Source of the DNA: Chromobacterium sp. IIBBL 290-4
Lineage (GTDB): Bacteria > Pseudomonadota > Gammaproteobacteria > Burkholderiales > Chromobacteriaceae
Assembly: GCF_024207115.1 (NCBI RefSeq)
Contig: NZ_CP100128.1
Coordinates: forward strand, 4,278,001-4,342,000
Length of the DNA: 64,000 nt
Direction: 5' to 3'
Part shown: positions 26,474 to 34,831 of the stretch, piece by piece
Position numbering within the stretch: the first letter of the stretch is position 1
Layout of the letters: each line of letters opens with the position of its first letter
Notes under the pieces: generated by a model
What the model was told of the DNA's origin: nothing
Seen by the model: the letters and a program-made list of their open reading frames with translations, nothing else
Databases searched by the model: none
Made by a program: the position numbers and the translations under genes

Positions 26474-27571
26474 ATGCCTCACCCCTCCCAAGCCCTCGCC
26501 TCCGCATCGCCCGCCTTGCTGATCGAGGCAAGATCCGATGCGCAGGCCGCCCTGAGCTGGCTCGCCGAGCACGCCGACGCCCCCGCCACGCTGAACAGCT
26601 ATAGAAAAGAATCGGAACGGCTGTTGATGTGGCTTGCCCGGCGCGGACAAAAGCTGGCGGAGGTGAAACGGAACGATGTGCTGGACTACCAGACGTTCCT
26701 GGCTTCGCCCTATCCGGAGCAGGAATGGATGGGGCCGGCCAGGCCTCGCAGCCACCCTGACTGGAAACCGTTCAGCAAGCCGCTGACGCCTGCCAGCGTT
26801 CGACACAGCCTGACGGTGCTTGGCGCGATGTTCAGTTATCTCAACGATGCCGGCTACCTCAACGGCAATCCCTTCAAACTCCTGAAGCGAGGAAAAAGAC
26901 AGCATTCACGGCTGGATGAGGATCGCTTCCTGGATGTCGTAAGTTGGCGCCACATCCAGGACACCTTGGACCGCCTGCCTCGCGACACGCCGCGCGAGCA
27001 AAAGCAAGCCGAGCGGGCGAACTGGCTTTTTACCTTGCTGTATCTGACCGGCGCGCGGCGCAGCGAAGTGGCGCTGGCTCGCGCCAGCGATTTGGTAAAA
27101 CGCAATGGCAATTGGTGGTGGCACATCTGCGGCAAAGGCGGGGTCGCGGCCAAGATTCCTTTCACGGACGAATGCATGGCTGCCATGCGGCGTTATCGAT
27201 CCAGCCTAGGCCTGCCAACTGAGCCGACTCCGCAAGACGACACGCCGCTAGTATGCCGAACCAGCGCCAAAAACCTGGCCCAACCCTTGAGCGACAAGGC
27301 CATCTATCTCATCTGCAAAGAAATTTTCACTCGCGCCGAGCAGGAAACAGAAGACGCGGCCATGAAACTCCGCTTGCGCCAGGCCACCACGCATTGGCTC
27401 AGGCATACCGCGGCCAGTCACCAGCTGGAGGCAGGCGTGCCCTTGCTGATGGTCAGCCAAAACCTCCGCCATGCCAGCATCCAAACGACACGGCGGTATC
27501 TGCACAGCGAAGAAGATGCCCGCCACGAAGCCAGCCAACAACATCAACTGCGCGCGGCTGAGGGCAAGTGA
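26474..27571 (+). CDS. tyrosine recombinase (phage-type integrase), orphan
   Basis: 365 residues. The N-terminal SAM-like core-binding domain spans about 22-130 (TLNSYRKESERLLMWLARRGQ) and the catalytic domain about 155-350. The full catalytic set is visible: Arg195 (LTGARRSEVA), Lys221 (CGKGG), His307-Arg310 (HWLRH), His333 (LRHASIQTT) and Tyr342 (RYLH). It is longer than XerC/XerD, with an insert around 80-105 and 240-300, and is not recognisable as either. No tRNA, attachment repeat or phage operon is adjacent, so its substrate is unknown; a small phage-like gene lies 1.2 kb downstream. It should be an active enzyme by residues. Confidence 0.85.
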   Translation: MPHPSQALASASPALLIEARSDAQAALSWLAEHADAPATLNSYRKESERLLMWLARRGQKLAEVKRNDVLDYQTFLASPYPEQEWMGPARPRSHPDWKPFSKPLTPASVRHSLTVLGAMFSYLNDAGYLNGNPFKLLKRGKRQHSRLDEDRFLDVVSWRHIQDTLDRLPRDTPREQKQAERANWLFTLLYLTGARRSEVALARASDLVKRNGNWWWHICGKGGVAAKIPFTDECMAAMRRYRSSLGLPTEPTPQDDTPLVCRTSAKNLAQPLSDKAIYLICKEIFTRAEQETEDAAMKLRLRQATTHWLRHTAASHQLEAGVPLLMVSQNLRHASIQTTRRYLHSEEDARHEASQQHQLRAAEGK

Positions 27572-27733
27572 CACCACCAAGAGCGCACTCGATGCCTCAG
27601 CCGCATGGGGAATTCGCAAAACGCTAGCAATCGGCGGCGCGGCATCAAAACCGAACCGCGCCCCTGCTAGGTGAGCAAGCCATTTCACGGAAGCGACAGA
27701 CGTGTTGATTAAGCAAGGGAATGAAACCGCTTG

Positions 27734-28570
27734 ATGAAGAAAATTCGACGCAAAGCATTGTACTGCCTGGCATGCTTGGCGCTGATCTGGCTAGGCTGGC
27801 AGGTCGCGCAGCGGCTGGTGATTCTGTACCCATCCCGGCAAACCGGCGCCACGCCGAAAGATTATGGCGTCGCCTTCATCGAACAGTGGATAGACGCGCC
27901 GGCGGGCGGCGGCACTCGGGCGGGGCGCGTGCAAGTCTGGTGGATTCCCGCCGCCAACGCCTCTGCGCCTGCCGTGCTCTACCTGCACGGCAACGAAAGC
28001 ACGATGTCTACCGATATCGGCCTCATTCTCAGCTTGCGGCAGGCAGGCTTCTCGGTGATGGCCATAGACTATCGCGGCTATGGCGAAAGCGCCTTGCGAT
28101 TGCCCAGCGAAACTTCCGTCTATATCGATGCCGGCCTCGGCTGGCTCCATTTTCTCGAGCTGACGCCGCAAGCTTCCAAACGCCTGCTGTACGGCCACTC
28201 CATGGGCAGCGCGATCGCAATCGACCTGGCTGGCCGGGCAAACCGGCTTGACGGCTTGATTGTAGACGGCGCCTTCACATCAGCCGCGGACGTAGGCCGC
28301 GCCATGACCGTCAACTGGCTGCCGCTAGCCAGCCTGCTGCGGCAGAAATTTTTGTCTCAGGACAAAATCGAAGACTTGAAGATGCCGCAACTCTTTATCC
28401 ACTGCACCGCGGATGAGGTCATCCCCGTCGATTTGGGTTTGCGCCTATATGGGCTGAGCCAGGCGCCGAAACAGCAGTTATTGATCGAGGGCGGCGATCA
28501 CGATCATTGTTACCGCGCGGCGCCGCAGAGGTGGAGGCAAGCCATTCGAAAAATGGGCGGCATGGATTAA
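27734..28570 (+). CDS. membrane-anchored alpha/beta hydrolase (BEM46-like)
   Basis: 278 residues. An N-terminal hydrophobic helix (about 8-32) without an obvious cleavage site suggests a membrane anchor. The fold has YLHGNEST (oxyanion region), DYRGYGES, the nucleophile Ser156 in LLYGHSMGSA, Asp227 in CTADEVIPVD and a histidine at 256 or 258 (EGGDHDH), giving an intact catalytic triad. Proteins of this BEM46/ABHD13 layout are serine hydrolases of unknown substrate. The ATG at 27734 directly follows a TTG that could also serve as start; the AAGGGA sequence upstream is rather distant. Confidence 0.85.
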   Translation: MKKIRRKALYCLACLALIWLGWQVAQRLVILYPSRQTGATPKDYGVAFIEQWIDAPAGGGTRAGRVQVWWIPAANASAPAVLYLHGNESTMSTDIGLILSLRQAGFSVMAIDYRGYGESALRLPSETSVYIDAGLGWLHFLELTPQASKRLLYGHSMGSAIAIDLAGRANRLDGLIVDGAFTSAADVGRAMTVNWLPLASLLRQKFLSQDKIEDLKMPQLFIHCTADEVIPVDLGLRLYGLSQAPKQQLLIEGGDHDHCYRAAPQRWRQAIRKMGGMD

Positions 28571-28817
28571 ACCCAAGCCAAACAAGAAACGGCGGCAAGC
28601 CGCAAAATAACCACGTCAGCCGTTGATACATTCCAGACAGGCTCGAAACCCATCCCAAATTGAATGCTTATTGCAGCGCAAAGAATCTAAATAAAATCCG
28701 ATCGCAGCTGCCTAGCGCAGCCTGAGAAAATGGCGCTTATTTCATGCTATCCTCGCGAGAGACGCAGTTATTTGCTGATCATTCAATATCAATAACGCCG
28801 CCTCATGCGCGCAGAGC

Positions 28818-29117
28818 TCAACTAGCTTCGGAAGCAGCCAATGCCGCCAAGGGAGACTCGCGCTCCTCACGGCCAACGATCGATGCCTTCAGTTGCTTGA
28901 CAATATTCAAACCCGCTTGCGTGCTGCCGGCATTCCAACCCTCTCGCCATTCATCCCCATCCGCATTCATCTGCATGGCCGCGCAAATTTCCGCGTCTTT
29001 CCTGATCTGTTGCTGCCTGATGCGATCCGCTAAAGCGATCAGGCTCTGGGATGAAATCAGAAACTCGCCGCACCCCAGGTCAATACCGGCTTCTTTGGCA
29101 ATTTTATGGATATCCAC
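28818..29117 (-). CDS. small hypothetical protein, phage-like
   Basis: 99 residues from a GTG at 29117 with AAAGGA 9-10 bases upstream. The sequence MDIHKIAKEAGIDLGCGEFL, then LIALADRIRQQQIRKDAEI and WREGWNAGSTQAGLNIV, resembles small proteins found in prophages (the ADRIRQQQ-x-RKDAE motif is familiar from phage gene lists), but no function is known to me. The region is distinctly more AT-rich than its surroundings, and the integrase gene lies 1.2 kb away. An overlapping plus-strand reading (28744-29124) is rejected for its composition. Confidence 0.6.
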   Translation of the reverse strand: MDIHKIAKEAGIDLGCGEFLISSQSLIALADRIRQQQIRKDAEICAAMQMNADGDEWREGWNAGSTQAGLNIVKQLKASIVGREERESPLAALAASEAS

Positions 29118-29481
29118 TTTTTAATTTCCTTTATTTTTCCAACAAGCAAACTCAAATAACTGACGAACCTGGCTCAGAATTCGAATTTCAACACGGCAGC
29201 AAAGCCTAACATGTCAATTGGCATCAATCACGCATAAATGAATTTGGCATTCAAAAAAACGTCAAAGCATGAAAAAAACCTGCAGAATCATTGCCATAAT
29301 CAGCGCATTATCCCATAAACGCGCCTCGCGCAAAGTGGGACAGACTGATTGCCAGAGAAATCCAGACACGAATGTCGCTTTATTGAAAAATCCATAAAAA
29401 CAAAACCTTGGATCACACCCCAGGCCAGCGAGACGCCAAGCGAAGCCCCCCCCTTGGCACTCAAAAAGCTTCACCCCTGCC
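29118..29481. other. AT-rich intergenic stretch without a supported gene
   Basis: 364 bases, clearly more AT-rich than the neighbouring genes. Short readings occur on both strands but none has a ribosome site or protein-like composition. No hairpin terminator or tRNA was found. It probably belongs with the small phage-like gene. Confidence 0.45.
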
Positions 29482-30474
29482 TCAACCCACTTGTGGCGAA
29501 AACATCGTCAAGACCACCTTACCTAAATTGCGGCTAGCCGCCACATACTCATGCGCATCCGCCACTTGCGCCCATGGATAGCTGCTATCCACCATGATTT
29601 TGATGCGTCCGTCCAAAATCGCCGGCAAGATGCGATCCCTCAGGGCCGCGGCCAAACGCGCCTTTACCTGCAAGGGCTGAGGACGCAAGGTCGAACCCAC
29701 CAGGCTGATCCGCTTCATCAGCAACCGGCCGAAATCCAGTTCTGCCTTGAGGCCGCCCATCACGCCGATGTTCACCAACACGCCATCCGGATTCAGCGCC
29801 TGCAGGTTTTCCGCCAGATAGCTGGCGCCCACCGGATCCAGCACCGCATCGGCGCCGCCCCAGCTCTTCACCAACTCGCCAAAGGCCGGCGTGTCGCGAT
29901 AGTTGAACACCCTGGCCGCGCCTAATTCGCGGCAGAATGCCAGCTTTTCCTCGCTGCCGGCGCTGGCGAAGGCTTGCGCGCCCAACATGGCTGCCAGCCG
30001 GATCGCCGCCGCGCCGACGCCGCTGGCGCCCGCATGGATCAACACCTGGTCGCCGGACTTGACGCCCGCTTTTTCCACCAGATTGAACCAGGCCGTCATC
30101 CAGGCCTCCGGCAGGCTGGCGGCTTCCACCCAGGACAGCTCGTCAGGCTTGGCAATGGCCAAAACCTCGTCCATCAAGACGTACTCGGCATAGCCGCCGC
30201 CTTCCACCAAACCCAATACGGCATCGCCCGGCTGGAAAGCCGAGCCCTCCGCCGCCTCTTCCACCCAGCCCGCCGCCTCCAGCCCCATCAAAGGGCTGGC
30301 GCCCGGCGGCGGCGGATAGCGCCCCTCGCGCTGCATCAAGTCGGCGCGGTTGACGCCGGCCGCCATCACCCGCACCAGCAATTTGCCCGGCGCCAGCCGC
30401 GGTCGCTGCCACTCGCCGATTTCCATCGTATCGACGCCGCCTGGTTCGCGCTGCGTCACCGCTTGCATGGTCAT
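29482..30474 (-). CDS. NAD(P)H quinone oxidoreductase, PIG3/zeta-crystallin type
   Basis: 330 residues from the ATG at 30474 (MTMQAVTQREPGG), fixed by AAAGGA 7 bases upstream. It is a zinc-free medium-chain dehydrogenase/reductase: the GroES-like part has VRVMAAGVNRADLMQREGRYPPPPG and the Rossmann part HAGASGVGAAAIRLA, with YRD and GGADAVLDPVG later. Proteins with the PPPPG loop belong to the PIG3 (TP53I3)-like quinone oxidoreductases, which reduce quinones with NADPH in the cytoplasm. It is divergent from ccoI. Confidence 0.9.
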   Translation of the reverse strand: MTMQAVTQREPGGVDTMEIGEWQRPRLAPGKLLVRVMAAGVNRADLMQREGRYPPPPGASPLMGLEAAGWVEEAAEGSAFQPGDAVLGLVEGGGYAEYVLMDEVLAIAKPDELSWVEAASLPEAWMTAWFNLVEKAGVKSGDQVLIHAGASGVGAAAIRLAAMLGAQAFASAGSEEKLAFCRELGAARVFNYRDTPAFGELVKSWGGADAVLDPVGASYLAENLQALNPDGVLVNIGVMGGLKAELDFGRLLMKRISLVGSTLRPQPLQVKARLAAALRDRILPAILDGRIKIMVDSSYPWAQVADAHEYVAASRNLGKVVLTMFSPQVG

Positions 30475-30598
30475 AGTTTTGTCCTTTGTGCTTGATACTC
30501 GCCAGATGCGGCCACTCTCCCGCAATCGCAAGCCACGCGCCAGCAGACCGTCCGCGATTGAACCGGTCATGCGCTGGATCAAGCAATCCTCGGCTGCA

Positions 30599-30612
30599 TT
30601 GATTACAATCCC
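30599..30612 (+). promoter_or_regulatory. possible FNR-type box in front of ccoI
   Basis: TTGATTACAATCCC matches the FNR consensus TTGAT-N4-ATCAA in 8 of 10 positions, with one perfect half-site. It lies only 6 bases before the ccoI ATG, an unusual position, so it is weakly supported. Confidence 0.25.
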
Positions 30613-30617
30613 ACGTC

Positions 30618-33047
30618 ATGAGCGAGAACTGTTTCCATTGCGGCTTGCCGGTGCCGTCCGGCGCGCATTTCCCCATCCTTTACCGTCAACGCGAAGAAGC
30701 CGCCTGCTGCGCCGGCTGCCAGGCGGTGGCCAGCACCATCATCCAGTCCGGCCTGGCCGACTATTATCAACACCGCACCGAAGGCGCGGCCCGTGCCGAG
30801 GCGCTGCCGGACACCATCCTCGAACAAATCAAGCTGTACGACTCGGACGAATTGCAGCAAAGCTTTGTCCACACCGAGGACGGCCAGCGCCGCGAAGCCG
30901 CATTGATGCTGGAAGGTGTCACCTGCGCCGCCTGCATCTGGCTGAACGAACAGCATCTGCGACAGCTGCCCGGCGTGCTTTCCGTCGACATCAATTACAG
31001 CACCCAGCGCGCGCGGGTATGCTGGGACAACAAGCGCATCCAGCTGTCAGCCATTCTGGAAGCCGTGGCGGCTATCGGCTATCGCGCCCATCCTTACGAC
31101 GCGGAGCGCCAGGAAAAGCTGCAACAAAAAGAACGCAAGCAAGCGCTGGCCCGGCTGTGGGTGGCCGGCTTGTCGATGATGCAGGTGATGATGTACGCGG
31201 TGCCGGTCTACCTGGCGCCCGACGGCGACATCGCGCCGGATTTTCTGTGGCTGCTGCACTGGGCCAGCTTCATCCTCACGCTGCCGGTGCTGCTCTACTC
31301 GGCGCTGCCGTTCTACCGCAATACCTGGCGCGATCTGAAAACGCTGCGCGTCGGCATGGACACGCCTGTCACCATCGGCATTCTCACCGCCTTTATCGCC
31401 AGCTTCTGGGCCCTGATCCATAAATTCGAGCACGGCATTTATTTCGACTCGGTGTCGATGTTCGTGTTCCTGCTGCTCGGCGGCCGTTATCTGGAAGGCA
31501 TCGCCCGCCGCAAGGCCGGCGCCGCCAGCGAAAGCCTGGTCAAACTGGTGCCGGCCTTCTGCCATCGCCTGGCGCATTGGCCGGCCAGCCGCGACAGCCA
31601 TGAAGCCACCGTCGCCAGCCTGCGCGCCGGCGACGTGGTTCTAGTCAAGCCGGGCGAAACCATACCAGCCGACGGCGTGGTGCTGGAGGGCAAAAGCAGC
31701 AGCGATGAATCGCTGCTCACCGGCGAAAGCCGCCCCATCGCCAAACTGGCGGGCGACGCGCTCATCGCCGGCAGCGTCAACGCCGCCAGCCCACTGGTCA
31801 TGAGGGTAGAACACGCGGGCCAGACAACGCGCCTCGCCGGCATCGTTCGCCTGCTGGACCAGGCGCTGTCCGAAAAACCCCGGCTTGCCCGCGTGGCGGA
31901 CCGCTACGCCAGCTGGTTTGTCGCGCTGCTGCTGCTGGCCGCGGCGGCCAGCTATATCGGCTGGCATTTCATCGAGCCCGACCGCGCCTTGTGGATCATG
32001 GTGGCGGTGCTGGTCATCTCCTGCCCCTGCGCCCTGTCGCTGGCCACCCCGGCCGCGCTGACCGCCGCAGCCGGCCACCTGGCCTCGCTGGGCGTGCTCA
32101 CCACTCGCGGCCACGCGCTGGAAACGCTGGCCAAGGCGACCGACGCGGTATTCGACAAGACCGGCACCCTCACTTATGGCCGGATGCGGCTGATAGCCTA
32201 CCAAGGCAGGCTGGCGCGCGAACAAGCGCTCCCCCTCGCTGCCGCCCTGGAGCAAGGATCCGAACATCCCTTGGCACAGGCCATATCACAAGCCGCCCAA
32301 AGCCTGCCGCCTGCGCAGGCCGAAGCGCACGCCAACCAGCCCGGCCACGGCCTGGCGGCCATGATAGGCGGGCAGGAGTGGCGCCTGGGCTCCGCGCCCT
32401 ATATCGGCGACTGGCTGGATCAGCCGTTGGCGGACGACGAGCACTGGCATCCGGAATGCACCCAGGTGTGGCTGGCCAACGCCAGCGGCGTCCAAGGCCG
32501 CTTCGCCATCGGCGACGCTTGCCGCGATGACGCCGCCGAGCTGATCCAGGCACTGCGCGCGCGCGGACTCCGCCCCCATCTGCTCAGCGGCGACGGAGAA
32601 GCGGCAGTGGCCAGCCTGGCCGCCCAATTGGGTATAAACGACTGGCGCGCTCGCGCCGCGCCGGAAGACAAGCTCGCTTTCGTTTCGCAGCTGCAGGCGC
32701 AGGGCCGTAAGGTGGTGATGGTGGGCGATGGCGTCAACGATGCGCCGGTGCTGGCGCGCGCGGATGTTTCCATCGCCATGGGCGGCGGCACCGATGTGGC
32801 CCGCGCCAGCGGCGACATGGTGCTGATAGGCGATCGGCTAGGCCTCATTGGCCAGGCCGTCGACCTGAGCCGCCGCACCTTGCGGGTGATTCGGCAGAAC
32901 CTGCTGTGGGCGGCGGGGTATAATATCGTCGCCCTGCCGCTGGCCGTTTCCGGCCATGTCACGCCCTGGCTGGCCAGCCTGGGCATGGCGCTCAGTTCTC
33001 TGCTGGTGGTAGGCAATGCCTTGCGACTGATCAAACGGGATTCTTGA
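30618..33047 (+). CDS. ccoI: copper P-type ATPase for cytochrome cbb3 assembly
   Basis: 809 residues. The N-terminus (CFHCGLPVPSGAHFPILYR, then CCAGCQAV) is the cysteine-rich extension specific to CcoI/FixI, followed by an HMA domain with Cys103 and Cys106 (GVTCAACIW). Eight membrane segments follow, with the metal-transport motif CPC (469-471). The phosphorylation site is Asp513 in FDKTGTLTYG, TGES is present in the actuator and GDGVNDAPVL closes the hinge. CcoI exports copper for loading CuB of the cbb3 oxidase. Downstream ccoS overlaps by one base (TGATG), the usual pairing; ccoNOPQ and ccoG are not in this window. Confidence 0.95.
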   Translation: MSENCFHCGLPVPSGAHFPILYRQREEAACCAGCQAVASTIIQSGLADYYQHRTEGAARAEALPDTILEQIKLYDSDELQQSFVHTEDGQRREAALMLEGVTCAACIWLNEQHLRQLPGVLSVDINYSTQRARVCWDNKRIQLSAILEAVAAIGYRAHPYDAERQEKLQQKERKQALARLWVAGLSMMQVMMYAVPVYLAPDGDIAPDFLWLLHWASFILTLPVLLYSALPFYRNTWRDLKTLRVGMDTPVTIGILTAFIASFWALIHKFEHGIYFDSVSMFVFLLLGGRYLEGIARRKAGAASESLVKLVPAFCHRLAHWPASRDSHEATVASLRAGDVVLVKPGETIPADGVVLEGKSSSDESLLTGESRPIAKLAGDALIAGSVNAASPLVMRVEHAGQTTRLAGIVRLLDQALSEKPRLARVADRYASWFVALLLLAAAASYIGWHFIEPDRALWIMVAVLVISCPCALSLATPAALTAAAGHLASLGVLTTRGHALETLAKATDAVFDKTGTLTYGRMRLIAYQGRLAREQALPLAAALEQGSEHPLAQAISQAAQSLPPAQAEAHANQPGHGLAAMIGGQEWRLGSAPYIGDWLDQPLADDEHWHPECTQVWLANASGVQGRFAIGDACRDDAAELIQALRARGLRPHLLSGDGEAAVASLAAQLGINDWRARAAPEDKLAFVSQLQAQGRKVVMVGDGVNDAPVLARADVSIAMGGGTDVARASGDMVLIGDRLGLIGQAVDLSRRTLRVIRQNLLWAAGYNIVALPLAVSGHVTPWLASLGMALSSLLVVGNALRLIKRDS

Positions 33048-33223
33048 TGGAAAGCCTTTACCTGCTCATTCCGCTCAGCCTGGTGCTGGCCTTCGTCATC
33101 GGCGCCATTTTCTGGTGGGCTACCCGCTCCGGCCAGTTCGACGATATGGAAGGCCCGGCCCACCGCATTCTGATGGACGATGACACCCCGCGGACGCCGC
33201 TCGACGACGACCCGCCCCACTGA
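33047..33223 (+). CDS. ccoS: cbb3 oxidase assembly protein CcoS
   Basis: 58 residues, MESLYLLIPLSLVLAFVIGA followed by IFWWATRSGQFDDMEGPAHRILMDDD. One membrane helix (about 5-25) then the conserved W-A-x-x-SGQFDD-x-EGPAxRIL-x-DDD block, diagnostic for CcoS. It is needed for cofactor insertion into cbb3 oxidase. The ATG shares a base with the ccoI stop codon, so translation is coupled. It is easily missed because of its size. Confidence 0.95.
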   Translation: MESLYLLIPLSLVLAFVIGAIFWWATRSGQFDDMEGPAHRILMDDDTPRTPLDDDPPH

Positions 33224-33285
33224 CAAAGCCGTACTTGCAGACACAAAGCAGCCTATAACTAAGCTACGTAAGATTACCTAGCCTA

Positions 33286-34548
33286 ATGCCCATGCAACTG
33301 CGTATTTTCCTGTTGACGCTTCCCGTGTGCTTGTTGCTGCCGCTGCTGTTCGCCGCTGCGCCCGCATCCGCCTGGATGATGTTCGCCTGCGGCGCCATCA
33401 GCGGCATTGCCGCCCTGATCTGCCATCAATGCCTGCGCCAGTATTTTTTGATCCATCCCTTGCGCCGGCTGGAAGCCGAGCTGGATCAGATGATGAGCGA
33501 CCCCATCAATCTAAGCCGACCCTTGCCGCAGTTGTCGGAACAACACCCGCTCTATCCCAGCGTAGCCAAGCTCAATCAGCTGCTGAGCCACGCCAATGAC
33601 GCCTTTTGCGTGGTCGCCGGCACTTCGGTCCGTTTGATGCCGATGGCCCAGGAGCTCACCGACACCTATAGCACCATGCTGCAAAAAAGCCTGCTGCAAG
33701 CCAATCACGGCAAAGTGCTGCTGGAAGCCATCAACACCATGATGTCGCAGACAACCGTGTTGCAGCAGGGGCTGGAAGAGATCACCGGCGCCATCAGCCA
33801 TGCCCACCAGGACATGCAGGAAAACCGCGTCGCGACCTTGTCTGTGATCGATGGCGTCACCGAGGTGGCCAGGCTGCTGACCCACTCGGTGCAGGAAGTC
33901 GACACGCTGACCGCCGCCTCCAGCCAGGTTGGGCAGATACTGGGCAATATTCAGGACATCGCCGATCAAACCAATTTGCTGGCGCTGAATGCCGCCATTG
34001 AGGCCGCCCGCGCCGGCGAGATGGGACGCGGCTTCGCCGTGGTGGCCGACGAGGTGCGCAAGTTGGCGCAAAACACCCAGCAAGCCACCCGCGACATCCA
34101 GAACATCATGCAGCAAGTGCAGCACAGCACCGCCAAGGTTTCCGAATCCATGCAGACATCGCACCATCGCGCCAATGCCGCCGCTGGCCATGCCGACCAC
34201 TCGCGCGAACAGCTGGACAAAATCACCCGCTCGATGAGCGAGATCAACCACGCCTCGCACGGCATCGCCGCCGCGGTCACCGAGCAGCACTCCACCGTCC
34301 TGTCATCCAAATCCTCAGGCGACATTCTCATCCAGCTGAATCAGGACGCGCTGGACTCCAGCCGCATCCTGTCGGTTTCCCCTGACGATCTGCGCAAACT
34401 GGGCCATAAGCTGCAGGAAAACCTGGCCGCCTTCGAAACCGGCGACGCGATGGAAAACGATCGCCGCCGCAACATCGCCCGCACCCAGGAACTGCAGCTT
34501 GCCGCCATCAAGGGCACCGACGCCAGCGGCGACATCGAGCTTTTCTAA
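33286..34548 (+). CDS. methyl-accepting chemotaxis protein without a periplasmic sensor domain
   Basis: 420 residues. Two adjacent hydrophobic helices (about 5-25 and 28-48) with almost no loop between them anchor the protein; no Cache, 4HB or HAMP domain is seen. The cytoplasmic part is a long helical coiled coil with the hairpin tip [38 protein letters not shown], which binds CheA and CheW. The signal is probably sensed in the membrane or cytoplasm. It lies alone, 62 bases behind ccoS on the same strand, which could suggest a link to respiratory state; that is speculation. The ATG at 33292 is an alternative start; neither has a good ribosome site. Confidence 0.88.
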   Translation: MPMQLRIFLLTLPVCLLLPLLFAAAPASAWMMFACGAISGIAALICHQCLRQYFLIHPLRRLEAELDQMMSDPINLSRPLPQLSEQHPLYPSVAKLNQLLSHANDAFCVVAGTSVRLMPMAQELTDTYSTMLQKSLLQANHGKVLLEAINTMMSQTTVLQQGLEEITGAISHAHQDMQENRVATLSVIDGVTEVARLLTHSVQEVDTLTAASSQVGQILGNIQDIADQTNLLALNAAIEAARAGEMGRGFAVVADEVRKLAQNTQQATRDIQNIMQQVQHSTAKVSESMQTSHHRANAAAGHADHSREQLDKITRSMSEINHASHGIAAAVTEQHSTVLSSKSSGDILIQLNQDALDSSRILSVSPDDLRKLGHKLQENLAAFETGDAMENDRRRNIARTQELQLAAIKGTDASGDIELF

Positions 34549-34679
34549 GCGCCGCCAATCAAACGCGCCATGCCGCCTTGCCTGGCGCCTGCGCTGTCAG
34601 CTTTGGCCTGCCTGAGCGCAGACTCGTCTCCGCGTTTTGTCTTCGACTCGAAGCGAAGCGCTTGTCGCATAAAGAAAAT
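34549..34679. other. intergenic region upstream of the nucleoside transporter promoter
   Basis: About 130 bases with no gene or obvious terminator. The sigma-70 promoter at 34680-34707 and the leader to 34831 follow. Confidence 0.4.
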
Positions 34680-34707
34680 TTGACAAATCAGGGCTTGCTT
34701 ATATAAT
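34680..34707 (+). promoter_or_regulatory. perfect-consensus sigma-70 promoter of the nucleoside transporter
   Basis: TTGACA (34680-34685), a 16-base spacer and TATAAT (34702-34707). Both hexamers match consensus exactly, the strongest promoter seen in the window. It predicts a start near 34714 and a leader of about 118 nt. Confidence 0.85.
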
Positions 34708-34713
34708 CGCCCT

Positions 34714-34831
34714 CTTTCTTCGCAACAGCATCCCCGCAGCCGCGCCGCCCGGCGGCAGCCTGCATCCGGACAGGGGCGGGCCGCGCGTGCCCTTCGCCCC
34801 TTCCCGCTGTTTTCACTCCTGAAGGGCATCC
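34714..34831 (+). promoter_or_regulatory. structured 5' leader with ribosome-site-sequestering pairing
   Basis: The leader contains GCCGCC-C-GGCGGC (34744-34756), AGGGGCG/CGCCCCT (34772-34778 with 34795-34801) and TGCCCTTC (34788-34795), which is exactly complementary to GAAGGGCA (34821-34828) containing the Shine-Dalgarno of the GTG at 34832. The last pairing shares base 34795 with the AGGGGCG stem and uses its loop, so alternative folds are conceivable. No known riboswitch class is recognised. Confidence 0.45.

Noticed and set aside
28744..29124. 126-codon plus-strand reading opposite the small phage-like gene
   Set aside because: The minus-strand protein has a ribosome site and natural helix patterns; the plus-strand one does not.
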